The position numbers were made by a program, and so were the translations under genes. Below, piece by piece: positions 17,896-27,168 of a DNA stretch of 64,000 bases. Location: positions 164,714-228,713 of the forward strand of contig QGVH01000003.1 in NCBI GenBank assembly GCA_003242735.1. The letters run 5' to 3'. The notes beneath the pieces were generated by a model that saw only the letters and a program-made list of their open reading frames with translations, had not been told where the DNA came from and did no database searches. The DNA is from a bacterium. GTDB taxonomy: Bacteria > Gemmatimonadota > Gemmatimonadetes > Longimicrobiales > RSA9. The stretch's first letter is position 1. Every line of letters begins with the position of its first letter.

Positions 17896-19398
17896 ATGAA
17901 GCCACGAGGCACCTTCGTCCGTTCGGGCTCCCTGGTGCTCCTCCTGTCCGCGGCTCTGCTCGGCTGCGATGACCTGATTTCGACCGAGCCGCCGACGGGC
18001 CTCGTCCAGTCGCCCGACCCGGACGCCTTCGACAACGAGCACGGCGTGCTCGAGCTCTACAGGGGCGTCATCGCCAAGTTCCGGGAGGCGACCAGCGGCA
18101 GGGTCACGAACGGCGGATACATCGTCATGTCCGGGTTGCTCGGCGACGAGCTGAGCGCCGGCAAGCTGAACACCCCCACCTCGGGCGCGTTCACCGCCAC
18201 GACGGTGGTGGACAGCCGCGTGATGTCCTCGACCGACCCGGCCAGCCTCCAGGCCGGCTACGAGGGGGTGTGGCGCAACCTCCATGGCGTGCGCACGCGC
18301 GCCATGACGACCATCGAGGCAATGCGCAAGTTCGGGCCGAACCACCCCCAGGATCTGATCGGGCACATGTACGCCCTCTGGGGCATGGCGGAGGTGATGC
18401 TCGCCAACTTCTTCTGCTCGGGGATCCCGCTCAGCACGATGCGCTACGACGGGTCGTTCCAGTACGCGCCCGGCTCGACGACCGAAGAGGTCTACGAGCA
18501 CGCCATCGCCATGTTCGACAGCGCGCTGGTCAACACGCCGGACAGCGTGGACGTCCGCAACCTGGCCAGGGTGGGGAAGGGCTGGGCGCTGCTCAACCTG
18601 GGACGGTTCGCGGAAGCGGCGGCCGCCGTGGCCGACGTGCCGACCACGTTCACGTACATGAACTATCACTCCACGGCGACGAATGCCAGCGGCGTGCCCA
18701 ACTTCACGTCGACCGGCTCCGCCTCCGCGCAGCACGCGATCGCGGACATGGGGACCGTCGCGGACCGGGAGGGCGGGACCGGCCTGCCCTACCGCTCGAG
18801 CGGAGACCCGCGCACCCACTCGCCCCTGGTGCGTGGCGCCGTCCCCACCTCCGGCGATGCGGAGGTCTACAAGCCCGCTCGCTGGATGGTCCGCGGCGGC
18901 GACACGCCGATCATCATGGCGAGCGGCGTCGAGGCGCGGCTGATCGAGGCGGAGGCGGCGCTCCAGAGCGGCGATCCGCGCTGGCTCACCATCCTGAACT
19001 CCCTCCGCACCTCGGGCACGTTCACGACCAACCCGAACCCGGACAACCCTGCGGTCGAGGACACGACCTGGGCGCCGGGCGAGGGTGCGATCCTCTTCAC
19101 CAGCATCGGCGGGTCGCTGCCGGGGCTGCCGCCGCTCGAGGACCCGGGCACGGACGAGGCGCGCGTGGACCTGCTCTTCCAGGAGCGGGCCTACTGGCTC
19201 TTCCTCACCGGGCGCCGACACGCGGACATGCGCCGCCTGATCCGCCAGTACGGGCGGTCCCAGGAGACGGTGTTCCCGCAGGGCGCCTACCCCGCCGGGC
19301 CCCTCGGGGCTTACGGCACCGACGTGAACGCGCCGGCACCGGGCGTCGAGCTGCTGTACAATCCTCGCTACCAGGGCTGCTTCCACCGGCAGGCGTGA
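17896..19398 (+). CDS. SusD/RagB-type nutrient-binding lipoprotein
   Basis: A 500-residue lipoprotein whose lipobox cysteine is in 'AALLGCDD'. SusD features are the helical TPR-like scaffold ('LQAGYEGVWRNLHGVRTRAM', 'MYALWGMAEVMLANFFC') and the closing 'RVDLLFQERAYWLFLTGRRHADMRRLIRQYGR' motif. SusD proteins cap the SusC barrel and bind substrate on the cell surface. It starts 36 bases after susC. ATG 17896 is used because GAGGAAC lies 6 bases upstream; the ATG at 17878 lies before that ribosome site. Confidence 0.93.
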   Translation: MKPRGTFVRSGSLVLLLSAALLGCDDLISTEPPTGLVQSPDPDAFDNEHGVLELYRGVIAKFREATSGRVTNGGYIVMSGLLGDELSAGKLNTPTSGAFTATTVVDSRVMSSTDPASLQAGYEGVWRNLHGVRTRAMTTIEAMRKFGPNHPQDLIGHMYALWGMAEVMLANFFCSGIPLSTMRYDGSFQYAPGSTTEEVYEHAIAMFDSALVNTPDSVDVRNLARVGKGWALLNLGRFAEAAAAVADVPTTFTYMNYHSTATNASGVPNFTSTGSASAQHAIADMGTVADREGGTGLPYRSSGDPRTHSPLVRGAVPTSGDAEVYKPARWMVRGGDTPIIMASGVEARLIEAEAALQSGDPRWLTILNSLRTSGTFTTNPNPDNPAVEDTTWAPGEGAILFTSIGGSLPGLPPLEDPGTDEARVDLLFQERAYWLFLTGRRHADMRRLIRQYGRSQETVFPQGAYPAGPLGAYGTDVNAPAPGVELLYNPRYQGCFHRQA

Positions 19399-19444
19399 GC
19401 TGGCGGGGAACCGCGACGGACGTGATGAGGACGAGGTCCGGCCA

Positions 19445-20449
19445 ATGAGAACGACGACGCTCTTTTCGCTCGTGCTCCTGGCGCTCGGAATCGCCGCGTG
19501 CGGGGATGCGGAGGAGACGATCGCGCCGGTCGAGAACCCCCAGGACCTGTTCTGGGCGCTCAGGCTGAACGCGCACGCGATCAACCTGTCCCTGGACCAG
19601 AGCCGGCCGGAGTACTACACGTTCAAGCTCGAGGCGACGCCCCTGCGCCTCGACGGGACGCCGTTCGAGCCCGGGCCGGGCGACACGCTGATCTTCATCT
19701 CGAGCGACACCAACCGCGTCCGGGTGAGCCCCGACGGGCTGATCACGGCCAAGGCGGTGACGCCCAGCCCGGTGCGGGTCCTCGCGCGGATGCAGGCGGG
19801 GCGCGTGCCCGTGACCAACTTGGACAGCGCGTTCGTGACCGTGACGCCGGACGTGCGGCCGGTCAAGAGCTTCAGCATCCAGCCCGCGCGGACCACCTAC
19901 GGGATCGGCTTCGACACGACCATGGCCGCACGCGTGCTCGGGCCGGACGACGAGCCTGTGACCGGGCTCGGCATCGCCTACAGGTCCAACCTGCCGAAGG
20001 TCGCCAACTACACGCCGACAGGCGTCTTCATGGCGATGACGCCCGGCAAGGCCATGCTGCGCGCGAGCATGGTCGCCTACGGCACGCCGTTCAGCGACAG
20101 CGTCGAGGTCACGGTGACGGAGCCGCCGGAAGTGCTCCACGTGGTCACGGAGTACACGACTCTGCCGGACCGTAGCAACGTGGTCTACTTCGTGCCGCGG
20201 GAGGTCACCATCAAGGTGGGGCAGGGCGTGTCCTGGGGGCCGGGCGCCGGGGGGTGCATGTACGGCATCGTGTTCGACGACCCGACCAACGTCGGGCCGA
20301 GCCCCGTGGATGGGGCAACCGGCGACCTGCCGTTGTTCTGCGGCGTCGGCACGCGGACGATCCGCAAGTTCTACGTGCCCGGGACCTACGAGTACCAGGC
20401 GTGGCTCCTCCCGACCCTGGAGAAGGGGAAGGTCATCGTGGTCCCGTAG
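19445..20449 (+). CDS. Lipoprotein with Ig-like repeats and a cupredoxin-like C-terminal domain
   Basis: A 334-residue lipoprotein (lipobox IAAC, cysteine about 19). Residues 40-135 and 140-225 look like two bacterial Ig-like (BIG2-type) domains ('ITAKAVTPSPVRVLARM', 'DSVEVTVTEPP'). Residues 245-334 resemble a plastocyanin-like cupredoxin ('FVPREVTIKVGQGVSW' and the 'YVPGTYEYQAWL' strand). The copper ligands (His, Cys, His, Met) are not present at the usual places, so it is probably a binding fold. It follows susD by 46 bases and should be the third surface component of that system. Confidence 0.6.
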   Translation: MRTTTLFSLVLLALGIAACGDAEETIAPVENPQDLFWALRLNAHAINLSLDQSRPEYYTFKLEATPLRLDGTPFEPGPGDTLIFISSDTNRVRVSPDGLITAKAVTPSPVRVLARMQAGRVPVTNLDSAFVTVTPDVRPVKSFSIQPARTTYGIGFDTTMAARVLGPDDEPVTGLGIAYRSNLPKVANYTPTGVFMAMTPGKAMLRASMVAYGTPFSDSVEVTVTEPPEVLHVVTEYTTLPDRSNVVYFVPREVTIKVGQGVSWGPGAGGCMYGIVFDDPTNVGPSPVDGATGDLPLFCGVGTRTIRKFYVPGTYEYQAWLLPTLEKGKVIVVP

Positions 20450-20503
20450 CGCCGCGGCCCCGGCGCGCCCGGGCGCGCGTCGCACGGTGCTCGGCTCGCG
20501 CGC

Positions 20504-20540
20504 ATCCCGGCCGCCTGCCCAGGACGCGGCCGGGATTTCG
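20504..20540 (+). terminator. Strong hairpin terminator after the susCD operon
   Basis: ATCCCGGCCGC (20504-20514) pairs perfectly with GCGGCCGGGAT (20526-20536) around an 11-base loop and is followed by TTTCG. It lies 55 bases after the stop of the last gene and between convergent genes. Confidence 0.75.
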
Positions 20541-20839
20541 TGTGTCACGGGGCGAGGAGGATCGCTCGCGACGCCCGTCATCGCAGTCTACGCTGCTCTG
20601 CCGGCAGGGATGCCGCGCCGGCGTCGCACGGGACAGCGCCGCGCTCGCCATCGTGCCGTTCGAGCGCTTCATCCCGCCGAACGGGCTCGCCCTGATCGGG
20701 TACGAGGACGACGAGGCGTGCGCGCGCTGGGTGCGCATGTCCAACCACCGCGAGCGGTGCGTCCGCGGATTCCGGCGCCCACTCCAGCGCGGAGCCGCGC
20801 AGGGTAGCTCGCCCCGGCGGGCGGTTGCCACGCCGTCCC
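20541..20839. other. Convergent intergenic spacer without a supported gene
   Basis: About 300 bases between the terminator and the end of the M55 gene. One forward frame (about 20640-20775) reads like a piece of protein with acidic and aromatic clusters, but it has no start, no ribosome site and no recognisable family. I treat it as non-coding or a remnant. Confidence 0.3.
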
Positions 20840-21793
20840 TCAGATGGACACGAACCGGTACATCAGGCGGATCAGCCGGTACGCGCGGTCCATCGAGTCG
20901 GCGGTGAACTCGACCGTGTAGCCGTCGACCTGCCGCACGCCCGGGATCGCCTCGAGGATCTGCGGTGTGGTGACGTCGGCAAGGCGCAGCCGGACCCGCA
21001 CGGGCGAGCCAACGACGAACGGGCGGGCGCGGTCCAGGCGCTGGAGCGCGCGGCGCGTGGCCGCGGCGAGGTCGGCGCGCACGGCTTCCGGGTGCCGCAG
21101 CCGCGCCGATGCCGGCGTGACCGCCACCTTCGTCACGACCAGCTCTGCCGTGGGCACGTGGGCGCTGAACTGCGCGACGAAGGCGGAGTCGCCCGCGGCG
21201 AGGATGACCGGTACGCCGAGCGCACCGGCGTACGCCGCGTTCAGCTCGCCCTCGCCCACCTCGATGTCGTTCAGCCACAGCCCCTTGACCGCGCCGGAGC
21301 CGGTGTGCGCGAGGAAACCGCGCGCCGTGCCGGCGCGGGCGTGGTAGCCCAGGAAGATCGCGGCGTCGAACGTCGAGTCCAGGCCGGCCACCATGCCGAC
21401 CGGCTTGACGGCTCCCTGGATGTACGTGACGCGCGGGTCGAGCTCCGTGTGCAGCAGGTTCTGCATGTCGCCGTGCGAGTCGTTGACCACGATCTCGGCC
21501 GGCCCGTGCTCGAAGATCGCGGCGACGACGGCGTTGACTTCCTCGGTCATCAACCGCCGGGCGGTCGCGTAGTCCTTGCCGTTGGGGCTGGTCATCGCGC
21601 CGGTGCCGATCCCGCCGATCCCTTCCATGTCGACGGAAATGAAGATGCGGAGCGGCCGCTGGGCCGCGGCCGGCGTGGCGAGCTGGGCGAGGGCGAAGAA
21701 CGCGCCGACGAGCGCGACCACGCGGCGCGGCACCGGGCGGCGCGAGGAACCGGTCGACCGTGTCGTGAGGAGGCGACGTCGCCTGGGATCCAT
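20840..21793 (-). CDS. M55 family D-aminopeptidase (DppA-like), exported
   Basis: A 317-residue zinc peptidase. The family's metal-binding pieces are all visible: SVDMEG (Asp and Glu ligands) soon after the signal peptide, DSHG about 50 residues later, GYHA about 45 residues after that, and the later glutamate in 'GEGELNAAY'. DppA-type enzymes remove N-terminal D-alanine from short peptides. A signal peptide (RRVVALVGAFFALAQLATPAAAQ) places it in the periplasm, unlike the cytoplasmic Bacillus enzyme. ATG 21793 (MDPRRRR) is chosen; the upstream extension is unlikely to be coding. It could act on peptidoglycan-derived D-Ala peptides. Confidence 0.9.
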   Translation of the reverse strand: MDPRRRRLLTTRSTGSSRRPVPRRVVALVGAFFALAQLATPAAAQRPLRIFISVDMEGIGGIGTGAMTSPNGKDYATARRLMTEEVNAVVAAIFEHGPAEIVVNDSHGDMQNLLHTELDPRVTYIQGAVKPVGMVAGLDSTFDAAIFLGYHARAGTARGFLAHTGSGAVKGLWLNDIEVGEGELNAAYAGALGVPVILAAGDSAFVAQFSAHVPTAELVVTKVAVTPASARLRHPEAVRADLAAATRRALQRLDRARPFVVGSPVRVRLRLADVTTPQILEAIPGVRQVDGYTVEFTADSMDRAYRLIRLMYRFVSI

Positions 21794-22179
21794 GGCTGCT
21801 GTCCTCGGAGTTCTCGATGGAAGTCGCAGCGTCAGCGAAGGGGCAGTGCAGGGCCGCAGTGTGCGGCCGGCGACGACCGCGCGCAAGGTTCACGGAGGGC
21901 GTCGGCCGTGCGGAGGAGAGGCGTGGCCGGGGTCGCCGGGCGGAAGACCGCGGCGCTGCGGGGTCGGTCGCGACGTCCGCGGGCTTCCGTGGAGTCTCCT
22001 GTCCCGACGGCGACGGTCTGCGGTGGAAAGGACGATCGTCGCAGGCTCCCCCTGATCGCACCAATTCGTTAAATTAGCGGAGGCTCAGGCCACCACCTGA
22101 CCACCGCACGAGGGGCCCGGCTACCGCGCTCCACGCGCAACCACGGCCGCCGGGCCTTCGCGCTTCGGCGCACAAAGGC
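21794..22179. other. Divergent promoter region between the D-aminopeptidase and ileS
   Basis: Nearly 390 bases without a supported gene. The only AT-rich island is around 22060-22076 (aattcgttaaatta), the likely promoter area for the ileS leader or for the leftward M55 gene. No further structure was recognised. Confidence 0.4.
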
Positions 22180-22412
22180 GATGATCCGGCCATCACCGGG
22201 GAGCCTCCGGAAGAACGGGCGGTGGGACCGCCGAGCGGGCCCCCGCCTCAGTAGAACCGGACGGGTGCGGCCCGTCACAGCCGCCAACGAGAGGCCCGTG
22301 TCGAGGTTTTGCCGACCCCTGGCCCGGACCGGCCGTCACGACGGCGCCGGCGGGGAGGGGAAGCGGCGAGACCGAGACGGCCGTGGCGCGGGCAAACGGG
22401 GTGGTACCGCGG
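22180..22412 (+). promoter_or_regulatory. Isoleucine T-box riboswitch of ileS
   Basis: The T-box sequence that pairs with the tRNA acceptor end is present as GGGGTGGTACCGCGG (about 22398-22412). Upstream, the segments CCGGCCATCACCGGGGAGCC (from 22186), GGAAGAACGG, CAGTAGAACCGGACGGGT and GGCCCGTCACAGCC follow the layout known from actinobacterial ileS leaders with a very short stem I. ATC triplets, the isoleucine codon, lie at 22184-22186 and 22192-22194, one of which should be the specifier. No U-run terminator follows; instead about 90 bases of GC-rich hairpin lead to the ileS ribosome site, so control of translation is more likely. Uncharged tRNA-Ile would switch ileS on. Confidence 0.85.
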
Positions 22413-22506
22413 TGCGCACGCGAGGGTCGTGCGCGTCGTCCCCGTGCAGGTGCTCCGGCGGGGGTCGCCGGGGCGAACGAGGATGACGAACCGCGAGGAA
22501 CACCGT

Positions 22507-25500
22507 ATGCCGTACCCGAAGGCTCGCGTCGGCGAGTCGGGCACCGCAGAGCAGGTCCCCGCCAGACCGTCGTTCCCCGAGCTCGAAAAGAAGGTCCTCG
22601 AGTACTGGGAGGCCGACGGCACCTTCGAGGCCAGCATCGAGCAGCGCCCGGCGGGCGAGAACGGCTCCAACGAGTTCGTGTTCTACGACGGTCCGCCGTT
22701 CGCCAACGGGCTGCCGCACTACGGCCACCTCTTGACCGGCTACGTCAAGGACGTCGTCCCGCGCTACCAGACCATGCGCGGCCGGCGCGTCGAGCGCCGC
22801 TTCGGCTGGGACTGCCACGGCCTGCCGGCCGAGGTCGAGGCCGAGCGGCAGCTCGGGATCTCGCACAAGAGCGAGATCGAGGAGATGGGCGTGGCGAAGT
22901 TCAACGAGGCCTGCCGCTCCTCGGTGCTCCGCTACACGCGCGAGTGGCGGGACTACGTCACGCGCCAGGCCCGCTGGGTGGACTTCGAGAACGACTACAA
23001 GACGCTCGACCTGGACTACATGGAGAGCGTCATGTGGGCGTTCAAGCGGCTCTGGGAGAAGGGGCTCATCTACCAGGGCTTCCGCGTGCTCTGGTACTGC
23101 TGGCGCTGCGAGACGCCGCTGTCCAACACCGAGACGCGGATGGACGACGTCTACCGCCAGCGCCAGGACCCTGCGGTCACGGTCGGGCTCCGGATCACGT
23201 CGCACAACCGCGACCTGGACGGCGTCGAGATGCTGGTCTGGACGACGACGCCGTGGACGCTGCCCTCGAACCTCGCCGCCGCCGTGCACCCGGAGGTGCA
23301 GTACGTCGTCGTCCAAAAGGATGACAGACGCTTCCTCCTCGCCGAGGCGTGCGTTCCGCGCTACGCCCGGGAGTTGGGCGAGAACCCGCCGGTGCTGGCG
23401 AGGTTCACCGGCGCGCAACTCATCGGCACGCGCTACGAGCCGCCGTTCCCGTTCTTCAAGGGCCGCGACCCGAACGCGCACCAGATCCTCGCCGCGGACT
23501 ACGTCACCACCGAGGACGGCACGGGGATCGTGCACCTCGCGCCCGCGTTCGGTGAGGAGGACAAGGAGGTCACGGACGCGGCGGGGATCCAGCCGGTGAC
23601 GCCCGTCGACTCGCGCGGCCGGTTCGACGCCCAGGTCCCGCCCTACCAGGGCATGCACGTCTTCGAGGCGAACAAGCAGATCATCCGAGACCTGGCCGCG
23701 GCGGGCAAGCTGCTGCGCCACGAGACGTACGACCACCCGTACCCGCACTGCTGGCGGTGCGACAACCCGCTGATCCAGCGCGCCGTGAACTCCTGGTTCG
23801 TGGCGGTCACGAAGATCAAGGACCGGATGGTCGAGCTGAACCAGCAGATCCAGTGGGTGCCCGAGCACATCCGGGACGGCCAGTTCGGCAAGTGGCTGGA
23901 GAACGCGCGGGACTGGGCCATCTCGCGGAACCGGTACTGGGGCTCGCCGATCCCGGTGTGGGTCTCGGACGACCCGCGCTACCCGCGGATCGATGTGTAC
24001 GGCTCGCTGGACGAGCTGGAGCGCGACTTCGGCGTCCGGCCGAAGGACCTGCACCGGCCGTACATCGACGAGCTGGTGCGGCCGAACCCGGACGACCCGA
24101 CCGGCAAGTCCATGATGCGCCGCGTGCCGGAGGTGCTGGACTGCTGGTTCGAGTCCGGCTCCATGCCGTTCGCGCAGGTGCACTACCCGTTCGAGAACCA
24201 GGAGTGGTTCGAGCACCACTTCCCGGGCGACTTCATCGTCGAGTACAACGGCCAGACGCGCGGCTGGTTCTACACGCTGCACGTGCTGGCGACGGCGCTG
24301 TTCGACCGGCCCGCGTTCCGCACCTGCGTCGCGCACGGCATCGTTCTGGGCAACGACGGCCAGAAGATGTCCAAGTCGCGGCGCAACTACCCGGACGTGA
24401 ACGAGGTCTTCGAGCGCGACGGATCGGACGCGATGCGCTGGTTCCTCATGTCGGGCCCGGTCCTGCGCGGCGGCGACCTGATCGTCACGGAGCAGGGCAT
24501 CCGCGAAGCGGTGCGGCACGCGATCCTGCCGCTGTGGAACTCCTACTACTTCCTCGCGCTGTACGCGAACGCGGAGGGTCTCGAGGGGCGTATTCGCACG
24601 GACTCGCCCCACGTCCTCGACCGCTACATCCTCGCCAAGACGCGGGAGCTGGTCCTGGATGTCCAGGACCGCATGGACCGCTACGACATCCCGGGCGCGT
24701 GCGCGAGCGTGCGCGAGTTCCTCGAGGTGCTGACCAACTGGTACATCCGCCGCTCACGCGACCGGTTCTGGGCTGGCGAGCAGGACGTGATCGACACGCT
24801 GCACACGGTGCTCGAGATCACCTGCCGGGTGGCGGCGCCGCTCCTGCCGCTCACCACCGAGGTCGTGTGGCGCGGGCTGACCGGCGGTCGGTCCGTGCAC
24901 CTGACCGACTGGCCCGACGCGGAGGAGCTGCCGGCGGACGATGCGCTGGTCCGCACCATGGACCGGGTGCGGCAGGTCTGCTCGGCGGCGCTGGCGCTGC
25001 GCACGGCCCACGGGCTACGGGTGCGCCTGCCGCTGCCGTCGCTGCTCGTGGCCGCGGAGGACGCGGAGCAGCTCGAGGAGTTCGCGGACCTGATCCGCGA
25101 TGAGGTGAACGTCAAGCGCCTGGAGCTGACGACCGACGTCGCCGCCCACGGCGAGTTCCAGATCACCGTGAACGCACGTGCGGCTGGGCCGCGTCTGGGC
25201 AAGGTCGTGCAGGACGTGATCCGGGCGGTGAAGGCGGGGCAGTGGCGGACCACGCCGTCGGGCACCGTCGAGGCCGCGGGCGTCGAACTGCTCGAGGGCG
25301 AGTACACGCGCCGGCTGGTCTCCAAGGATCCCGGCGCCGCGATGGAGCTGCCAGGCGGCACGGGGCTCGTGGTGCTGGACACACGGGTGACGCCGGAGCT
25401 GGCGGCCGAGGGCATGGCCCGCGACCTCGTGCGCATCGTGCAGCAGGCGCGGCGGGATGCGGGGCTGAACGTGACGGACCGCATCATCCTCACGGTCGAC

Positions 25501-25656
25501 GCCCCCGAGGAGGTCCTGCAGGCCGCGCGGACGCACGAGGCGTTCATCGCGGGTGAGACACTCGCGCGCCAGGTCGTCTACGCGCCCGTGGCGGACGGCG
25601 CCGAGGGCACCGTGGGCGACGGCGCGAAGGTCCGGGTCAAGGTGGCCAAGGTGTAG
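22507..25656 (+). CDS. ileS: Isoleucyl-tRNA synthetase, type 2 (eukaryote-like) form
   Basis: A 1049-residue class I aminoacyl-tRNA synthetase that charges tRNA-Ile. The HIGH motif reads HYGH (71-74) in '[20 protein letters not shown]', and KMSKS is intact (620-624). The editing domain lies between, with '[16 protein letters not shown]' characteristic of IleRS. The paired zinc-binding '[10 protein letters not shown]' and 'CWRCDNPL' segments and the overall length fit the type 2 IleRS, the group that is typically insensitive to mupirocin. The anticodon-binding domain fills the C terminus. The ATG at 22507 has GAGGAA 7 bases upstream. Regulated by the T-box before it. Confidence 0.96.
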   Translation: MPYPKARVGESGTAEQVPARPSFPELEKKVLEYWEADGTFEASIEQRPAGENGSNEFVFYDGPPFANGLPHYGHLLTGYVKDVVPRYQTMRGRRVERRFGWDCHGLPAEVEAERQLGISHKSEIEEMGVAKFNEACRSSVLRYTREWRDYVTRQARWVDFENDYKTLDLDYMESVMWAFKRLWEKGLIYQGFRVLWYCWRCETPLSNTETRMDDVYRQRQDPAVTVGLRITSHNRDLDGVEMLVWTTTPWTLPSNLAAAVHPEVQYVVVQKDDRRFLLAEACVPRYARELGENPPVLARFTGAQLIGTRYEPPFPFFKGRDPNAHQILAADYVTTEDGTGIVHLAPAFGEEDKEVTDAAGIQPVTPVDSRGRFDAQVPPYQGMHVFEANKQIIRDLAAAGKLLRHETYDHPYPHCWRCDNPLIQRAVNSWFVAVTKIKDRMVELNQQIQWVPEHIRDGQFGKWLENARDWAISRNRYWGSPIPVWVSDDPRYPRIDVYGSLDELERDFGVRPKDLHRPYIDELVRPNPDDPTGKSMMRRVPEVLDCWFESGSMPFAQVHYPFENQEWFEHHFPGDFIVEYNGQTRGWFYTLHVLATALFDRPAFRTCVAHGIVLGNDGQKMSKSRRNYPDVNEVFERDGSDAMRWFLMSGPVLRGGDLIVTEQGIREAVRHAILPLWNSYYFLALYANAEGLEGRIRTDSPHVLDRYILAKTRELVLDVQDRMDRYDIPGACASVREFLEVLTNWYIRRSRDRFWAGEQDVIDTLHTVLEITCRVAAPLLPLTTEVVWRGLTGGRSVHLTDWPDAEELPADDALVRTMDRVRQVCSAALALRTAHGLRVRLPLPSLLVAAEDAEQLEEFADLIRDEVNVKRLELTTDVAAHGEFQITVNARAAGPRLGKVVQDVIRAVKAGQWRTTPSGTVEAAGVELLEGEYTRRLVSKDPGAAMELPGGTGLVVLDTRVTPELAAEGMARDLVRIVQQARRDAGLNVTDRIILTVDAPEEVLQAARTHEAFIAGETLARQVVYAPVADGAEGTVGDGAKVRVKVAKV

Positions 25657-25737
25657 CTGCGGGCGGCCCGCGGGCGTAGCGTTCGCTGGTCTCACCCGGT
25701 TGCAGGCGCTTGCCTTCGCTCCGGACCGGAGGCTCCG

Positions 25738-25959
25738 ATGCCAGCGAACGCAGCCGCGGCGCCGCAGCGGCGCCGGCCGCTGGTCGTTACCGCGGCCACG
25801 GCCATCCTCTGCGCCGGCTGTGCCGCCGGTGACCGTGGCGGCGCGGCCGGCGTCTTCGACATCCACCTGCCGCAGCCCAGCGTCGGCCCGCAGTGGCGTC
25901 GGCGTACGCGACGGTCTACCCCAACGTCACACTCGATCCGACGGCACCCGTCAGCGTGA
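25738..25959 (+). CDS. Small lipoprotein-like ORF, probably truncated
   Basis: A 73-codon frame with a perfect ribosome site (GGAGG, 5 bases before ATG) and a convincing lipoprotein signal ending in LCAGC near residues 24-28. After about residue 48 the sequence turns into arginine-serine low complexity, and the stop lies inside the large palindrome that begins at 25919. The gene therefore seems to have lost its 3' part where the palindrome entered. No function can be given. Confidence 0.45.
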   Translation: MPANAAAAPQRRRPLVVTAATAILCAGCAAGDRGGAAGVFDIHLPQPSVGPQWRRRTRRSTPTSHSIRRHPSA

Positions 25960-26027
25960 CGAAAGGGTCCATATGGGGCCCCTTCCGTCACATTCCGCCC
26001 GCCGGCCCGACCGAGTGTGACGTTGGG
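25919..26027. repeat. Nested 109-bp palindrome
   Basis: Outer arms CCCAACGTCACACTCG (25920-25935) and CGAGTGTGACGTTGGG (26012-26027) are perfect 16-base inverted repeats. Inside, TGACGAAAGGG (from 25957) pairs with CCCTTCCGTCA (to 25990) with one mismatch around a TCCATATGGGGC loop. The whole could form a long stem or cruciform. It resembles a small mobile palindromic element and sits between two coding regions, at the broken end of a small lipoprotein ORF. Confidence 0.75.
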
Positions 26028-26031
26028 CCGC

Positions 26032-26075
26032 GTCGCCGAGGCGCCAATGCCCGGTCGCCGAGGCGCCAATGCCCG
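26032..26075 (+). repeat. Two-copy 22-bp tandem repeat
   Basis: The unit GTCGCCGAGGCGCCAATGCCCG occurs twice without a gap (26032-26053 and 26054-26075), directly after the palindrome and before the ribosome site of the DUF1460 gene. Confidence 0.8.
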
Positions 26076-26148
26076 CACCGGGCCGATGCCCGCCCCCGCC
26101 GGTACGGAACCTGCGCCAGGGCGTGCCCGGGCAGGGGAGGAGGCACGG

Positions 26149-27144
26149 ATGGCGGGAAAACCCGATCGTCGCCCGATCGCGGGGGGGCTGGTGCCGATCG
26201 CCGCGGTCATCGCGATCGTGATGACCGCGTGCCGGGAGCCGGGGCCGGACCGCTCGGCCACAGAGACCACGCCTGCAGCGGAGCAGGCGGAGGGCGCTGA
26301 ACCGGGATCCGGCGCGCAGCCCGGCGGCCCGTCGGCGCCGCCGCCCGCGGACATCCCCACCGCAGGCCCCACGGAGCGCGATCTCCGGATCTTCGACGAG
26401 ACCATGGCCTGGGCGCGCGCCGAGCGGCTGGACACGCTGCCGATCGGCGAGATCATGGTGCGGCTCGGCAGGCGCTTCGTCGGCGCGCCCTACCGGCCCG
26501 GCATCCTCGAGGTGCCCGGCCCCGAGCGGCTCGTGGTCAACCTCCGCGAGTACGACTGCGTCACCTACGTCGAGACCATGCTCGCCCTCGCCCGCATGAT
26601 CCGCGCGGGGGAGGACGACTTCGACGCGTTCCAGCGCGAGCTCGCGCGCATCCGCTACCGCGGCGGCGTGATGGACGGCTACCCGAGCCGGCTGCACTAC
26701 TTCAGCGAATGGATCAGCGACAACGAGGCGAAGGGCTACGTGCAGGACATCACCCGCGACCTCGGCGGCGTCGCCGACGACGAGCCGATCGACTTCATGT
26801 CGCGCAACGCGGAGTCGTACCCCAAGCTCGCCGACCCGGCCAACCTCGATGCGATCCGTGCGACCGAGCAGGCCCTCAGCGCGCGGACGCGCTACTTCAT
26901 CCCCGAGGACCGCATCGAAGAGGTCGCGCCGCGGATCCAGGACGGCGACATCATCGCGGCCACGAGCAGCACGCGAGGACTCGACGTCGCGCACACCGGC
27001 ATCGCCGTCTGGATCGACGGCCGGCTGCACCTGATGCACGCGCCGCTGGTGGGCAAGACGGTCGAGATCAGCGAGCTGCCGCTGGCCGAGCGGATCCAGC
27101 GGATCGAAGGACAGGACGGGATCATGGTGGCGCGGCCCAGGTAG
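26149..27144 (+). CDS. DUF1460 (N-acetylmuramoyl-L-alanine amidase-like) lipoprotein
   Basis: A 331-residue lipoprotein (signal to about residue 24, lipobox MTAC). The rest is a DUF1460 domain, an NlpC/P60-like cysteine peptidase fold: the catalytic cysteine is in 'NLREYDCVTYVETM', and the histidine in 'DVAHTGIAVW' about 155 residues later, followed by the 'HAPLVGKTVEIS' strand. Characterised relatives act as amidases on peptidoglycan fragments. The ATG at 26149 (GGGGAGGAGG upstream) is preferred because it opens the lipoprotein signal; the upstream frame runs through the tandem repeat. It likely works at the inner face of the outer membrane or in the periplasm. Confidence 0.85.
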   Translation: MAGKPDRRPIAGGLVPIAAVIAIVMTACREPGPDRSATETTPAAEQAEGAEPGSGAQPGGPSAPPPADIPTAGPTERDLRIFDETMAWARAERLDTLPIGEIMVRLGRRFVGAPYRPGILEVPGPERLVVNLREYDCVTYVETMLALARMIRAGEDDFDAFQRELARIRYRGGVMDGYPSRLHYFSEWISDNEAKGYVQDITRDLGGVADDEPIDFMSRNAESYPKLADPANLDAIRATEQALSARTRYFIPEDRIEEVAPRIQDGDIIAATSSTRGLDVAHTGIAVWIDGRLHLMHAPLVGKTVEISELPLAERIQRIEGQDGIMVARPR

Positions 27145-27168
27145 GGGAAGGCCGCGCCACCGACGGGC

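Noticed and set aside
20640..20775. Protein-like frame in the gap after the susCD terminator
   Set aside because: No start codon with ribosome site and no recognised domain; too short to support.
27141..27146. GTAGGG after the DUF1460 gene
   Set aside because: No CGTC at the right spacing and the next gene is convergent.
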